Part shown: in pieces, positions 52,654-62,292 of the stretch | Numbering within the stretch: the first letter of the stretch is position 1 | Layout: each line of letters opens with the position of its first letter | Assembly: GCA_007751475.1 (NCBI GenBank) | Contig: CP036434.1 | Coordinates: 4,469,524 to 4,533,523 of the forward strand | Direction of reading: 5' to 3' | Source: Saltatorellus ferox | GTDB taxonomy: Bacteria > Planctomycetota > UBA1135 > GCA-002686595 | Length of the DNA stretch: 64,000 nt | Program-made: the position numbers and the translations under genes | The notes under the pieces: model-generated | Told to the model about the DNA's origin: nothing | Database searches by the model: none | The model's input: only the letters and a program-made list of their open reading frames with translations

Positions 52654-53928
52654 GGGAGGGGCAGGACTCCATTTGCCCAGGATTCGGCCTGGCGCAGCGC
52701 CTGTGGCGGCTCGGGAGGTGGACGGTTCGCCGATCAAGAAGCGGGCGCCCAGGGCGGCGAAGGCCAGCGCCTCGCGGCCGTCCGGGGGCACTCCTGCGGC
52801 GTCCGAGGACCCAAAAGAGGCGGTTTCGACCCCTCGGGCAGCCAGGTCGCCGGCCACGGAAGCCTCCAGGGCAGCCATCAGCGTGGCGTTATGGATGCCG
52901 CCTCCCGCCACCAATAGATGGACAGGCGCCGATCCCACGGGGAGGCTCTCGGCCAGCGCTCGCGAAGCCGCCTTCGCCACAAAGGCGCAGGCCGAAGCAA
53001 GGAGATCGCTGGCGCGGTCACCCACTGCCTCCCCCATCGCATCGAGGATCGCCTGGACGTAAGGCCTCCCGAAGGTATCCCTCCCGGTACTCCTCGGTCC
53101 CCTCGTCAGAAAAAATGGGTGGCGGAGCCATTCTTCGACCAGGCGGTCGTCCACCGTGCCCATGGACGCGGCCGAGCCGCCCGGATCGAACGGCGCATCG
53201 AGCAGCGCCCGGCTCAGCCCGTCGAGGAGGGCGCCGGCAGGACCGGCGTCGAACGCCACAGGATCCGCACCCCGATGCGCGAGGATCGTCCAGTTGGAGA
53301 TCCCTCCCAGATTGAGAATGGCCAGCGGGCGCGGCGCGGCGGCGAACAGAACGTCGTCCACGAGCCCGACAAGGGGGGCGCCTTCCCCTCCCGCCGCGCA
53401 ATCGCGGGTCCGAAAATCGGAGACCACGGCGACGCCGGCGGCTTCGGCCACGAAGTCACCGTCGCCGAGCTGGAGCGTCACCTTCCCGCGCGCGGGGTCC
53501 CCGTCGTGGTGGAAGACGGTCTGGCCGTGGCTGGCCACCAGGACGAGTTCACCGAGGTCGTGCCGATCGGCGACCCGGCGAGCCGCGGCGCCGAAGGCGA
53601 GTCCGAGGTCTCGGTCGAGCTCGGCGAGATCGCCGAGCCCGAGCGGCGCGCCATCCAGCGCCGCGCGAACGCGCTCGCCCAGATCGCTGTCGAACGGCTC
53701 CGTCGCCAGGGCGACGCCCTCGATTCCGACGAGGCGCCCGCTCTCCTGGGTATTCGATTCGAAGCGGGCCACCGCGAGGACGACATCGATTCCGTCGGCC
53801 GACGTGCCGGAGAGCACGCCCGCGATCAGGGGCGTGCGCCGCCCGCTGGATTCTGCGCCGGTTGACCCCTCCAGATCGAGAGAGCCAGCGAGAAGAGAGG
53901 TAGAGAATGGAGAGAGGAAGGGATGCAT
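52606..53928 (-). CDS. anmK: anhydro-N-acetylmuramic acid kinase
   Basis: A 440-residue member of the AnmK family, which opens and phosphorylates anhMurNAc released in peptidoglycan recycling. ATP/substrate motifs are in order: LIAGVLSGTSADGIDVVL, VASHGQTVFHHDG, LQLGDGDFVAE, VVSDFRTRDCAAGGEGAPLVGLVDD, ILNLGGISNWT, FDAGPAGALLDGL and HLLVAGGGIHN. The N-terminus has about 30 extra residues, and the C-terminus carries an odd tail (PIPVSDTNGPGPSIPE) encoded by one arm of the 111-bp palindrome. The usual length is 365-390 residues, so the tail is probably a late addition. Its start is divergent from the NtrC-type regulator with about 30 nt between them. Confidence 0.9.
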   Translation of the reverse strand: MHPFLSPFSTSLLAGSLDLEGSTGAESSGRRTPLIAGVLSGTSADGIDVVLAVARFESNTQESGRLVGIEGVALATEPFDSDLGERVRAALDGAPLGLGDLAELDRDLGLAFGAAARRVADRHDLGELVLVASHGQTVFHHDGDPARGKVTLQLGDGDFVAEAAGVAVVSDFRTRDCAAGGEGAPLVGLVDDVLFAAAPRPLAILNLGGISNWTILAHRGADPVAFDAGPAGALLDGLSRALLDAPFDPGGSAASMGTVDDRLVEEWLRHPFFLTRGPRSTGRDTFGRPYVQAILDAMGEAVGDRASDLLASACAFVAKAASRALAESLPVGSAPVHLLVAGGGIHNATLMAALEASVAGDLAARGVETASFGSSDAAGVPPDGREALAFAALGARFLIGEPSTSRAATGAAPGRILGKWSPAPPIPVSDTNGPGPSIPE

Positions 53929-53958
53929 GGATCGCGCGAGGGTAGAGGAGCTGACAGA

Positions 53959-55461
53959 ATGCACCGCATGGCATCGATGAGGTCCGAAGAAAAGACGGGG
54001 CGACGCACGATTCTCGTGGTCGATGACGACGGCGATATCCGGCAGGCGCTGGAGGGGACGCTCCAGTACGAGGGTTTCAACGTCTGGACCGCCCGCAACG
54101 GCGAGGAGGCGCTGGCGCGACTGCGCCAGGAGAAGACGCCTCCCGCGGCGATCCTCACCGACCTGAAGATGCCCAAGGTCGACGGGCTCGAGCTGCTCGA
54201 TTCGATCATCGAGGAGGCGGGCAGCGCCGAGGCTGCGCCCCCCGTCATCATGATCAGCGGTCACGGCGACGTCCCCGTCGCCGTCGACGCGATGCAGCGC
54301 GGGGCGGTGAACTTCCTGGAAAAGCCGCTCGACGAGCATCGCGTGCTCGTCACGATCCACAAGGCGCTGCGCGAGCGCGCACTCATGGAGGAGAATGCGG
54401 GCCTCCAAACGGAGAACCGGGGGCTGAAAGAGCGCCTTCGGTCCGGCTTCGAACTGATCGGAGAGTCCGATGCGATGAAGAAGCTGCGCGATTCGATCCT
54501 GCGCGTCGCCGACTCCGAGTCGTCGGTTCTCATCACCGGGGAGAACGGAGTCGGCAAGGAACTCGTCGCACGCAACGTCCACCTCAGCGGTCCACGTGCG
54601 GGCGGCCCCTTCATCACGGTCAACTGCGCCGCCATTCCCGCAGAGCTGGTCGAGTCGGAGCTCTTCGGCCACCTCAAGGGCTCGTTCACCGGAGCGCACG
54701 AGGACCGAGTCGGCCACTTCGAGGCCGCCGATGGCGGCAACCTCTTCCTCGACGAGGTGGGAGACATGCCGCTGGCCGCCCAGGCGAAGGTCCTGCGCGC
54801 CCTCGAGACCCACGAGGTCATGCGCGTCGGAGATAGCCAGACGCGCTCCGTCAACATCCGCGTCATCGCCGCCACCAACGCGGACCTCGCCCGGAGCGTC
54901 GAGGACAAGTCGTTCCGCCTGGACCTCTTCTATCGCCTGAACGTCGTTCCCCTCCACGTCCCACCGCTCCGTGAGCGCACCGGTGACATCCCGATGATCG
55001 CGAGGCATCTCCTGGAGCGCCAGGCAGCCCGCATCGGCCGCAGCCCCGACGTGCTCAGCGACGACGCGGCCGAGACGCTGCAGTCGTTCGGCTGGCCCGG
55101 CAACGTGCGCCAGCTCCGCAACGTCCTGGAAGCCGCCTCCATCTTTGCAGAGGACTCCAAGATCACCTCGGCCGAGATCGCCCGCGTCATGGAATCGGGC
55201 CCGGGAATGACGCGCTCCGTCGGCGGCGGAGGCGGTGCTCTCGGCGGCGGTGCGTCGTCGGGGGGCGCTTCCGCGCCGACCAGCCGCTTCGAAGCCCCCT
55301 TCGATGCCGCCACCTTCGAGGACTTCAAGAACGAGGCCGAGGCCCTCTTCTTCCGGACGCGGCTCGACCGCAACAACGGCAACGTCAAGCGGACGGCCGA
55401 GGAGCTCGGCATGCAACGGTCGCACCTCTACAAGAAGCTGGACCGGTACGATCTGAAGTAG
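53959..55461 (+). CDS. NtrC-family sigma-54-dependent response regulator
   Basis: 500 residues from the ATG at 53959, chosen for the AGGAG 8 nt upstream (an ATG at 53923 would overlap anmK). Receiver at residues 17-130 (Asp22-Asp24, phospho-acceptor Asp68, Lys in NFLEKPLDE). AAA+ domain at about 155-390 with GENGVGKE Walker A, GNLFLDEVGDMPL Walker B, and GSFTGA in place of the common GAFTGA sigma-54 contact. The C-terminal Fis-type helix-turn-helix is NVKRTAEELGMQRSHLYKKLDRY. A Gly/Ser-rich linker (GGGGGALGGGASSGGAS) precedes it. No histidine kinase adjoins. Confidence 0.92.
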   Translation: MHRMASMRSEEKTGRRTILVVDDDGDIRQALEGTLQYEGFNVWTARNGEEALARLRQEKTPPAAILTDLKMPKVDGLELLDSIIEEAGSAEAAPPVIMISGHGDVPVAVDAMQRGAVNFLEKPLDEHRVLVTIHKALRERALMEENAGLQTENRGLKERLRSGFELIGESDAMKKLRDSILRVADSESSVLITGENGVGKELVARNVHLSGPRAGGPFITVNCAAIPAELVESELFGHLKGSFTGAHEDRVGHFEAADGGNLFLDEVGDMPLAAQAKVLRALETHEVMRVGDSQTRSVNIRVIAATNADLARSVEDKSFRLDLFYRLNVVPLHVPPLRERTGDIPMIARHLLERQAARIGRSPDVLSDDAAETLQSFGWPGNVRQLRNVLEAASIFAEDSKITSAEIARVMESGPGMTRSVGGGGGALGGGASSGGASAPTSRFEAPFDAATFEDFKNEAEALFFRTRLDRNNGNVKRTAEELGMQRSHLYKKLDRYDLK

Positions 55462-55566
55462 GGCTGCCGCTTTCCCTCCGCCCTCGAGGCTCTACCTGAA
55501 GCCCCAAAGGACCAGCGAGGGAGACGGCCGGCATCGGAGGGCCAGCCGACCCGAAACCACCCCGAA

Positions 55567-56484
55567 CTACTGAACCGGGATCTTCAGGATGGTCCCCGGC
55601 GCGACGAAGTCCGGATCGGCAATCACGTCGCGATTCGCCTCGTAGACCGCCTTCCACTCCGTGCCCTTGCCGAGCGTGCGCTTGGCGACCTGCCACAGGC
55701 TCTCGCCCTGGAGGACCTCCACCGTTCGAACGGAAGCCTCGCGGCCCAGGTCGTCCTTGGCGGGAACGAAGACCGAACCTTTCGGTTCGTCCATCCCCTC
55801 GTTGTTGTGCCGAAGCAGGCCGGCCTTGGCCTCGTCGCCGTAGAGGTCCTTCGCGAGAGCCTCCCACGTCACATCCTGTGCCGAGACGTCGTAGAGAAAC
55901 ATGGATGGATCAACCGTCCCCTGGAGACCCGACGTGGTGATGAGATCCCAGCCGTGCTGCATGCGAACACGGGCACGGGACACGCCGCTGCGGGAGGTCG
56001 CTCCGTCGAGTTCATCCGTGCGGACCGCCGGATCTGCGATCGAGGAAGTGCCCCTGCGCGACGAGCCTGAAGACGTGATCTCCACCGTTCCCGAGCCGTC
56101 GGTCTCGGCCAGTAGCATCCCGTTCGAATTCGATCTCGGCGCGCCCGGGGCCTCGCTGACGCTGACTTCATCGGACAGGACCTCGTCGGAGAGCGGGGTC
56201 GAATCTCGATCCCCGCCGAGGGTGGTCCCCGATAGCCGGAGATTCGAGGGCCGGAGATTCGATGGCCGGAGATTCGAGGGCCGGGAACCCGTCTCCCTCC
56301 CCGCCTGCGCGCTCCCCTTCGCAACGCGCGTGGTCATCGGAGGTTCCGCAACGGACCCGCGATCGGCGGCGTAGACCTGGCTGGCCGGCTTCTCGCTGGA
56401 GGTGTCGCCCTGGAGCGACCATACGAAGAGCAGGACGACGACTAACAGGACGCTCAGGACGACGAGCTTCTCGGACTTGCCCAT
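55567..56484 (-). CDS. membrane-anchored LysM-domain protein
   Basis: 305 residues from the ATG at 56484: N-terminal anchor (LVVLSVLLVVVLLFVWSL), a long Ser/Arg-rich linker that contains three RPSNL repeats, and a C-terminal LysM domain (VEVLQGESLWQVAKRTLGKGTEWKAVYEANRDVI...VAPGTILKIPV, residues about 248-305). An earlier segment (YDVSAQDVTWEALAKDLYGDEAKAGLLRHNN) looks like a second, degenerate LysM. LysM binds glycan such as peptidoglycan, so the protein likely sits at the wall or the periplasmic face. Confidence 0.75.
   Translation of the reverse strand: MGKSEKLVVLSVLLVVVLLFVWSLQGDTSSEKPASQVYAADRGSVAEPPMTTRVAKGSAQAGRETGSRPSNLRPSNLRPSNLRLSGTTLGGDRDSTPLSDEVLSDEVSVSEAPGAPRSNSNGMLLAETDGSGTVEITSSGSSRRGTSSIADPAVRTDELDGATSRSGVSRARVRMQHGWDLITTSGLQGTVDPSMFLYDVSAQDVTWEALAKDLYGDEAKAGLLRHNNEGMDEPKGSVFVPAKDDLGREASVRTVEVLQGESLWQVAKRTLGKGTEWKAVYEANRDVIADPDFVAPGTILKIPVQ
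56236..56280. repeat. 15-bp in-frame tandem repeat, three copies
   Basis: CCGGAGATTCGAGGG at 56236, 56251 (one change) and 56266. It encodes the RPSNL triplicate in the LysM protein, so length variation keeps the frame. Confidence 0.85.
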
Positions 56485-56876
56485 GGAACCCCCGGAGCGT
56501 ATCGCCCGGGTGAGTGCTCGGCCGCGAGCGGCCGAGACGGATGGATGTGGTGAGCCCACCCCCAGCTCCCCCGGGTGTGCGGTGCGGGAAAGCAACTCCG
56601 GAAGGGTCCGGAGATGGAGAGTGGCCCAGCTGGCGATCAAGACCCAGCTGGCGGATGAAGGGTGCGGTTGGAAGGCGCCGTTGGCCGTGCAAAGCCGTGG
56701 ACGCCGGATGAAGAATCCAAAGCGAGGGATCCCGATTCAAGAACCGAATCGCGGGTTTCCTCCGACGGACCCGATCGAGCAGGGAAGAAGGTGCTCCGAC
56801 AGGCCCAGCAGAGAGCCCCCCCGATTCGAGACACGTTGGCGTCGGAGCGGGAAGTCGGGGTATGGTGGGGAGGCTC
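56485..56876. other. 392-nt divergent gap without a gene
   Basis: Between the LysM gene (minus) and the 867-residue membrane protein (plus). ORFs here overlap each other and look like shadows. A TACGCT box precedes the LysM ATG by 11 nt and a TATGGT box precedes the plus-strand ATG by 10 nt. Nothing else seen. Confidence 0.5.
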
Positions 56877-59480
56877 ATGTCGAACCTGCCCTTGGCCAAT
56901 GACGTCTCCCCTGGCATCGCCAGCCCAGTAGCCGCTTCGACCTCCGACTCGGGAGTGATCGTCGACGCGCCACCGGTACGTCGCGTCCATTCGACCGCAC
57001 CGAGCAGAGGCGACCTGGCAACCGCCACCTCGACCTGGCTCCCCTGGTGGGGACTGCTGGGCCTGACCCTCGCGCTGGCTGGTTTCTCCTTCGTCAGGAC
57101 CGAGGGAACGATCTTCGCCGACGCGGTCGAGTACCTGGAGCGAGCACTCGCCTTCGTCCGTGGCGAACTCCTCGTCGACGCCAAGCAGCTCCGCTCGGCC
57201 GGCATCACCCTGCTGCACCTGCCTGCGCTGTTCTTGAGTCAGGTCCTCGGCAAGACCCTCGGCGTCGAAGAGACCCGCTGGATCCTGCCCTACGCTGCCG
57301 CCGTGCACGTGATGATCACGTGGCTGTTCGTGGTGGCCACCGTCCACCTGGGACGAGCCCTCGCCAGCTTCGTCGGCGAGGGCGACGCGAGCGCGCGAAA
57401 CGTCGGCTGGTTCGCGGGGCTCGTCGCCCTGGCCTCCCCCACGTTGCTCCAGTTCTCCGCCATCCCGATGGCCGACATCGGCGCCGCCGCCGCACTGGCC
57501 TACGGTGTCAACTGGGCGTTCCTCGCCAGGACGACCGCGCGGAACGGGGCGAAGGCCGGCCTCGGCTTCGGCCTCGCCATCCTCGCAGCGTTCAAGACCA
57601 TTCCCGTCGTGGTGGTCGCGACCGCCCTCGCGTTCATCGTCCGGCTCCAGGCGCCCTCCCACGGAATCGCAGGCGAGCCCGCACCCTCGTTCAAGGAGCG
57701 ACTCCGCGCCACCGTCCGATTCGCAGCCTCCGGCAGCCTCGCTCTGGCGGCGATGCTCGTCCTCCAATGCGCCTTCGACCTGGCCGCCTATGGACAGTTC
57801 GGCATCGGGCTCAGCAACTACGTGATCGTCAACACGCTGCCCCAGATCGCAGCGTACATGTACAAGATCGGCTTCATCGAACTCGGGCACACGCTGTACG
57901 ACATCGCCTACGAGGTCATCGAGGAATCCAGCGCGGACCAGATCTCGAGGAACGCCGAGGACCTCATTCAGGCGAACCGCGCCTCCTGGTACTTCGACCA
58001 CTTCGCCGAGTTCGCACCTCGCTGGCTCGTCCCCGTCTTCGCCTTCGGGACGCTCGTGGCGGCAGTGCGCGCGCTCTTCGTCCACGCCCACGTGATGCGC
58101 GGCAGGCTCGGCAAGATGATCTCCGCCAGCGCGCCATGGGTCGCAGCCGCAGCGCTGATCGCGGCAACCGCGATGAAGGGCACCAAGGAGATGCGGATCT
58201 GGCTGCCCATGCTCCCGGCCTTCGCGGCCTACAGCGCCCTGGGCCTTGCCACGATCGCGGGGAAAGCAAGCGCACCGGGAGCTCGCCTCCGCGGCGCCCT
58301 GGTGGCCTGCGCACTGATCGTTGCCCCCATCCAGGGCGTCAAGACCCTGACGGGTTTCACGTCCACGAGTATGGCCTCCCTCGCCCATGCCGCCGAGTGG
58401 CTCAATGAATATGAGCCACTGAAGTCGCTGGCGGCCTCCGGCCAGAAGCCGGTCGTGGGAGCGAGCTACCACTGGTCCGTACTCTTCCGGACCGCCCCCC
58501 ACCTGGAACTCATCAAACTGACGAACCAGCCAGACGGCAGCTTCTCCCACCTCGATTCCGCCGAGGAGCGGGAGATCACGCTCGAAGAGATTCGAGGGCT
58601 CGACGCATTCATCGTTCACTCCGCGCTGCTCCGGCGCGACGCCTTCCTGGGCGAGCCGGAACTCGAATGGGCGCGCGAACTTTCCCAGACGCTCTCCGAG
58701 AATTTTCACGTCGCGGCGGCCTTCTGGAATCGCGAGAGCGACGAGCTGCGCTTCGGCCCGATCCTCGTCCTGGTCCGCCATCCAGACCTGGGGGACCGCC
58801 GCCGCGTGCTGGCCGAGTTCTCGGAGGCGAACCCGAGGAACGACAGCACGCCACTCATTCGCATGGAGCGCCCGCTGATGGAGATCTTCGAGCAGGTAGA
58901 GCTGGAGGACGCGCGGGCCACCTGGCTTCCCGGGGATGACCTCCTCTGGGTGGAGTTCGACTTCGACCAGATCGGGCCCCGGATCATCGCGGACTACGTG
59001 ATCCTCGTGCGGGTCACGGGCAAGGACTCCGACCAGGGAGCAGTCGCGATCCGCCGCCCGGGCTGGAACAAGCGGCGCATGATCGACATGGAGACCGGGA
59101 GCCGGCTCACGGAAGGCTTCGTGCTCGCCCCCTACCAGGGAGCGATCAGCGCCGCGGACACGTCCGATCCCGTTCGGGCCGGCGACCCCGTCCGCCTCTG
59201 GCTCGACATCGTGACCGTCGACGCCAGCGACGCGGGCGTCCTCTTCCCCACTGGACGCCTGGAGCCCCTCGACCCGAAGTGGCGCGGGGTCGGCCCCGGG
59301 CAGATGTACGCAGAACGGGACAGCTTCGATCCGGAGACCGGCGTGAGCGACGACGGACACCGCTTCACGCGGGACTTCGGGCACCTCCTGATCGGAGAAG
59401 TGCCCCCTCCTGGGGAAGAAGATCAGAACGGAGGCAGCGGAAACGTTCTTCGGGTTGAGGCAGCCCTCCGCCCGCAGTAG
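56877..59480 (+). CDS. polytopic membrane protein, GT39-like glycosyltransferase candidate
   Basis: 867 residues from the ATG at 56877 (MSNLPLAND), with GGGAGG just upstream. Hydrophobic segments run from about residue 55 to 490 (LPWWGLLGLTLALAGFSF, ALFLSQVLG, MITWLFVVATVHLG, NVGWFAGLVALASPTLLQF, AGLGFGLAILAAFKTIPVVVVATALAFIV, SLALAAMLVLQCAFDLA). The first outer loop, GTIFADAVEYLERALAF, has the Asp expected in PMT/GT39-type enzymes. A soluble C-terminal region of about 375 residues follows. The role is likely transfer of a sugar from a lipid-linked donor, inferred from topology only. The 59609 lipoprotein gene starts 128 nt downstream. Confidence 0.7.
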   Translation: MSNLPLANDVSPGIASPVAASTSDSGVIVDAPPVRRVHSTAPSRGDLATATSTWLPWWGLLGLTLALAGFSFVRTEGTIFADAVEYLERALAFVRGELLVDAKQLRSAGITLLHLPALFLSQVLGKTLGVEETRWILPYAAAVHVMITWLFVVATVHLGRALASFVGEGDASARNVGWFAGLVALASPTLLQFSAIPMADIGAAAALAYGVNWAFLARTTARNGAKAGLGFGLAILAAFKTIPVVVVATALAFIVRLQAPSHGIAGEPAPSFKERLRATVRFAASGSLALAAMLVLQCAFDLAAYGQFGIGLSNYVIVNTLPQIAAYMYKIGFIELGHTLYDIAYEVIEESSADQISRNAEDLIQANRASWYFDHFAEFAPRWLVPVFAFGTLVAAVRALFVHAHVMRGRLGKMISASAPWVAAAALIAATAMKGTKEMRIWLPMLPAFAAYSALGLATIAGKASAPGARLRGALVACALIVAPIQGVKTLTGFTSTSMASLAHAAEWLNEYEPLKSLAASGQKPVVGASYHWSVLFRTAPHLELIKLTNQPDGSFSHLDSAEEREITLEEIRGLDAFIVHSALLRRDAFLGEPELEWARELSQTLSENFHVAAAFWNRESDELRFGPILVLVRHPDLGDRRRVLAEFSEANPRNDSTPLIRMERPLMEIFEQVELEDARATWLPGDDLLWVEFDFDQIGPRIIADYVILVRVTGKDSDQGAVAIRRPGWNKRRMIDMETGSRLTEGFVLAPYQGAISAADTSDPVRAGDPVRLWLDIVTVDASDAGVLFPTGRLEPLDPKWRGVGPGQMYAERDSFDPETGVSDDGHRFTRDFGHLLIGEVPPPGEEDQNGGSGNVLRVEAALRPQ

Positions 59481-59608
59481 TGTTGGCGGGTCCAGATCCG
59501 GGTTGCTGCCGGATGCCCTGGGAACGATCCTCCGCGGGAGCGTTTCTCAGGGGTGCGGAAGTGGTCCGGACAGGCTTGTTTTCCACCGCAGGCTCCCTTC
59601 TGCCGCCC

Positions 59609-60298
59609 ATGTTCACGCCCCCTTCAGTCGCCCGCCAGGTACTACCCAAGGCGCTGATCCCTCTCACGCTGGGTCCCCTCGCGCTGGTCCTCTTCGCGCT
59701 GGCCGCATCCAGCTGCTCATCGACCGGCTCGAACGGCGGTGAGACGAACTCCTCCGGTCCAGCGGACTCGGTGTCCGGTACGGCGGGGTCGGTGACCTAC
59801 CTCAACCCCGCGCGCGGCAACGTTCTCGGTCTCGTGTCGCTGTCGATGCTGAAGGAGATGGGCATACCGGGCGACACGCCGGCCGCACGCGCCCTCTCGT
59901 TCCAGTCCAACACGAAGAACTCGGCGGACATCAAGGTCTGTGACGACCAGATCATCGAGGGCGTGGCCCAGCTCTTCGAGAGCGAGGGGTTCTGGAAGTA
60001 CGCGATCGACGGCGCTGTCGATCCAGCGGACCGCTCCCTGGATGGCGTGCTCGAACTCAAGGTCAACGGCAGAACCAGCTACCTGGTCAATTCCGATGAC
60101 GCCGAGACCGATCCCGAGGCCAAGAAGACTTTCACCCGCCTCCTGCCCATCTACCTGCAGGTGTACGGTGAGGTCCGCCAGTACCAGGCCGTCGAGGGAC
60201 AGGTCGAATTCAAGCAGCCCGAAATCAGCACACGCCTCCGTGGCCAGGCCCGCCCACAAGACGGCGGAGTCGGCCTCTTTCCTGGGAGCATCCGCTAA
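59609..60298 (+). CDS. lipoprotein overlapping pyrG
   Basis: 229 residues from the ATG at 59609 (MFTPPSVARQVLPKAL), giving a type II signal peptide with an LAASSC lipobox; the longer ORF at 59480 would hide it. A Ser/Gly-rich tether follows, then a mixed domain (YLNPARGNVLGLVSLSMLKEMG, SADIKVCDDQIIEGVAQLFESEGFWKYA, FTRLLPIYLQVYGEVRQYQAV) with no match I recognise. Its TAA shares one base with the pyrG ATG (TAATG), so translation is coupled. The link to CTP synthase is positional only. Confidence 0.7.
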   Translation: MFTPPSVARQVLPKALIPLTLGPLALVLFALAASSCSSTGSNGGETNSSGPADSVSGTAGSVTYLNPARGNVLGLVSLSMLKEMGIPGDTPAARALSFQSNTKNSADIKVCDDQIIEGVAQLFESEGFWKYAIDGAVDPADRSLDGVLELKVNGRTSYLVNSDDAETDPEAKKTFTRLLPIYLQVYGEVRQYQAVEGQVEFKQPEISTRLRGQARPQDGGVGLFPGSIR

Positions 60299-61962
60299 TG
60301 CCGAAGCATATCTTCATCACGGGAGGCGTCGTCTCGAGCCTCGGTAAGGGCCTGACGTCCGCCGCCATCGGCATGATCCTGGAGCGCCAGGGACTCAAGG
60401 TGTCGATGCAGAAGCTCGACCCCTACATCAACGTCGACCCGGGCACCATGAGCCCGTTCCAACACGGCGAGGTCTACGTGACCGACGACGGCGCTGAGAC
60501 GGACCTCGACCTCGGCCACTACGAGCGCTTCACCCACGCGCGGCTGACCAAGGCCTCGAACTTCACGACGGGCAAGATCTACTCCTCGGTGATCGAGAAG
60601 GAGCGCCGCGGCGACTACCTCGGTAAGACCGTCCAGGTCATCCCCCACATCACCGATGCGCTGAAAGAGGCGATCGTCGCAGGCGTCACCGACGCCGACG
60701 TGGACGTCGCGATCACCGAGATTGGCGGCACCGTCGGCGACATCGAGTCTCTGCCGTTCCTGGAGGCCGTGCGCCAGTTCGCGCTCGATCGCCCTCGCGG
60801 CGAGGTGATGTTCATCCACCTGACGCTGCTCCCCTACCTCCGCGCCTCCGGAGAGCTCAAGACCAAGCCGACGCAGCAGTCGGTCGGCAAGCTCCGCGAA
60901 ATCGGCATCCAGCCGGACGTTCTGATCTGCCGCACGGAGGTCCCGATGGACCAGGACATGTTCAAGAAGATCAGCCTCTTCTGCAACGTCCGCCCCGAGG
61001 CCGTGATCGAAGAGCGCGACGTCGACTTCTCGATCTACGAGGTCCCGATGGACCTGACGAAAGCGGGCATCGACAGGCTCATCGCGCACCACCTCGGGCT
61101 TCGCCTCGACGGACCGACGCCTTTCGGCGACTGGGCCGACATGATCGAGCGGATCCGCGCGATCGACAAGACCGTCGAGATCGGCATCGTCGGCAAGTAC
61201 GTCGAGCTGCACGACGCGTACAAGTCGATCTACGAGGCGCTTTCCCACGCTGGAATCGCCCATGACGTGGAGATCAAGCTCCGGAAGATCTCGGCGGAGA
61301 CGATCGACTCGGCGGAAGCCGCCTCGCGCCTGCTCGAGGGCGTCCACGGCGTGCTGGTTCCTGGCGGCTTCGGCGAGCGCGGACTCGAGGGCAAGATCCG
61401 CGCGATCCGCTGGGCCCGCGAGTCCAAGGTGCCCTTCTTCGGGATCTGCCTCGGCATGCAGTGCGCGGTGATCGAATACGCGCGCAACGTCCTCGGCCTC
61501 GACGGTGCACACACGCTGGAGCATTCGCCGCTCACCAAGCACCCCGTGATCAGCCTCATGGACGATCAGGAAGGGGTGCCCAAGGGTGGAACGATGCGGC
61601 TCGGCGCGTACGCCTGCGATCTGACGGAAGGTTCCCTCGCGCGGAAGCTCTACGGAGACGACCTCATCGACGAGCGCCATCGCCACCGCTTCGAGTTCAA
61701 TAACGCCTACCGCGAGGCCTTCGAAGCCTCCGACATGAACCTCTCGGGCACGAACCCCGAGCGCGATCTCGTCGAGATCGTGGAGATCCCGGACCATCCG
61801 TTCTTCATTGGCGTGCAGTTTCACCCCGAGTTCAAGAGCCGCCCGCTGACCCCGCAGCCCGTGTTCAGCGGCTTCGTGGCGGCGGCCAAGGCCCTGTCCG
61901 TCGACCAGCTCCCCAGGGCCGCGGGCGGTAGCGCGAAGCCCGCGGCCGTCGCTCATTCCTAA
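60298..61962 (+). CDS. pyrG: CTP synthase
   Basis: A 554-residue enzyme that aminates UTP to CTP with glutamine. The synthetase half starts KHIFITGGVVSSLGKGLTSAAIG and holds KLDPYINVDPGTMSPFQHGEV, LDLGHYERF and EIGGTVGDIESLPFLEA. The class I glutamine amidotransferase half has the nucleophile in FFGICLGMQCAV (Cys about 388) and the His-Glu pair in GVQFHPEFKSRP. The C-terminus has a 25-residue Ala-rich tail. It is preceded by the coupled lipoprotein gene and followed, 19 nt later, by a DUF1844 gene. Confidence 0.97.
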   Translation: MPKHIFITGGVVSSLGKGLTSAAIGMILERQGLKVSMQKLDPYINVDPGTMSPFQHGEVYVTDDGAETDLDLGHYERFTHARLTKASNFTTGKIYSSVIEKERRGDYLGKTVQVIPHITDALKEAIVAGVTDADVDVAITEIGGTVGDIESLPFLEAVRQFALDRPRGEVMFIHLTLLPYLRASGELKTKPTQQSVGKLREIGIQPDVLICRTEVPMDQDMFKKISLFCNVRPEAVIEERDVDFSIYEVPMDLTKAGIDRLIAHHLGLRLDGPTPFGDWADMIERIRAIDKTVEIGIVGKYVELHDAYKSIYEALSHAGIAHDVEIKLRKISAETIDSAEAASRLLEGVHGVLVPGGFGERGLEGKIRAIRWARESKVPFFGICLGMQCAVIEYARNVLGLDGAHTLEHSPLTKHPVISLMDDQEGVPKGGTMRLGAYACDLTEGSLARKLYGDDLIDERHRHRFEFNNAYREAFEASDMNLSGTNPERDLVEIVEIPDHPFFIGVQFHPEFKSRPLTPQPVFSGFVAAAKALSVDQLPRAAGGSAKPAAVAHS

Positions 61963-61981
61963 GCGCTCCCCGAGAACCACC

Positions 61982-62257
61982 ATGACGGAAGAGACCAAGA
62001 CAGCGGCCGACGTGCCGCTGCCCGGCGGCGAGTTTCGCCTGTTCATCACGCGGCTCGCTTACCAGCTCATGATGTCCTGCGGGCTCCTCGAGAATCCCAT
62101 GACGGGCAAGCGAGACGTCCACGCGGACAACGCGCGGATGCTGATCGCGGACCTGCGCATGCTCCAGTCCAAGACCGTCGGCAACCTCGACGAGGACGAG
62201 CAGGCGCATATCGACAAGGTGCTGAACGATCTGGGTCCTGTCGTCGAGCGGCTCTGA
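61982..62257 (+). CDS. DUF1844 protein
   Basis: A 91-residue cytosolic protein matching the DUF1844 layout: FRLFITRLAYQLMMSCGLLENPMTGKRDVHADNARMLIADLRMLQSKTVGNLDEDEQAHIDKVLNDL. The conserved A..LI..L.ML..KT.GNL.E.E block is intact. The function of the family is unknown. It is immediately downstream of pyrG and in the same operon; a terminator follows. Confidence 0.85.
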   Translation: MTEETKTAADVPLPGGEFRLFITRLAYQLMMSCGLLENPMTGKRDVHADNARMLIADLRMLQSKTVGNLDEDEQAHIDKVLNDLGPVVERL

Positions 62258-62292
62258 ACGATCTGCCGAACCGCTGCGAGGCGGGACGAGAC

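Noticed and set aside
52606..55425. 939-residue minus-strand ORF
   Set aside because: The upstream 500 residues run antisense to the NtrC-type gene; AnmK starts at 53928.
56637..59384. 915-residue minus-strand ORF
   Set aside because: Antisense to the 867-residue membrane protein.
60295..62049. 584-residue minus-strand ORF
   Set aside because: Antisense to pyrG.
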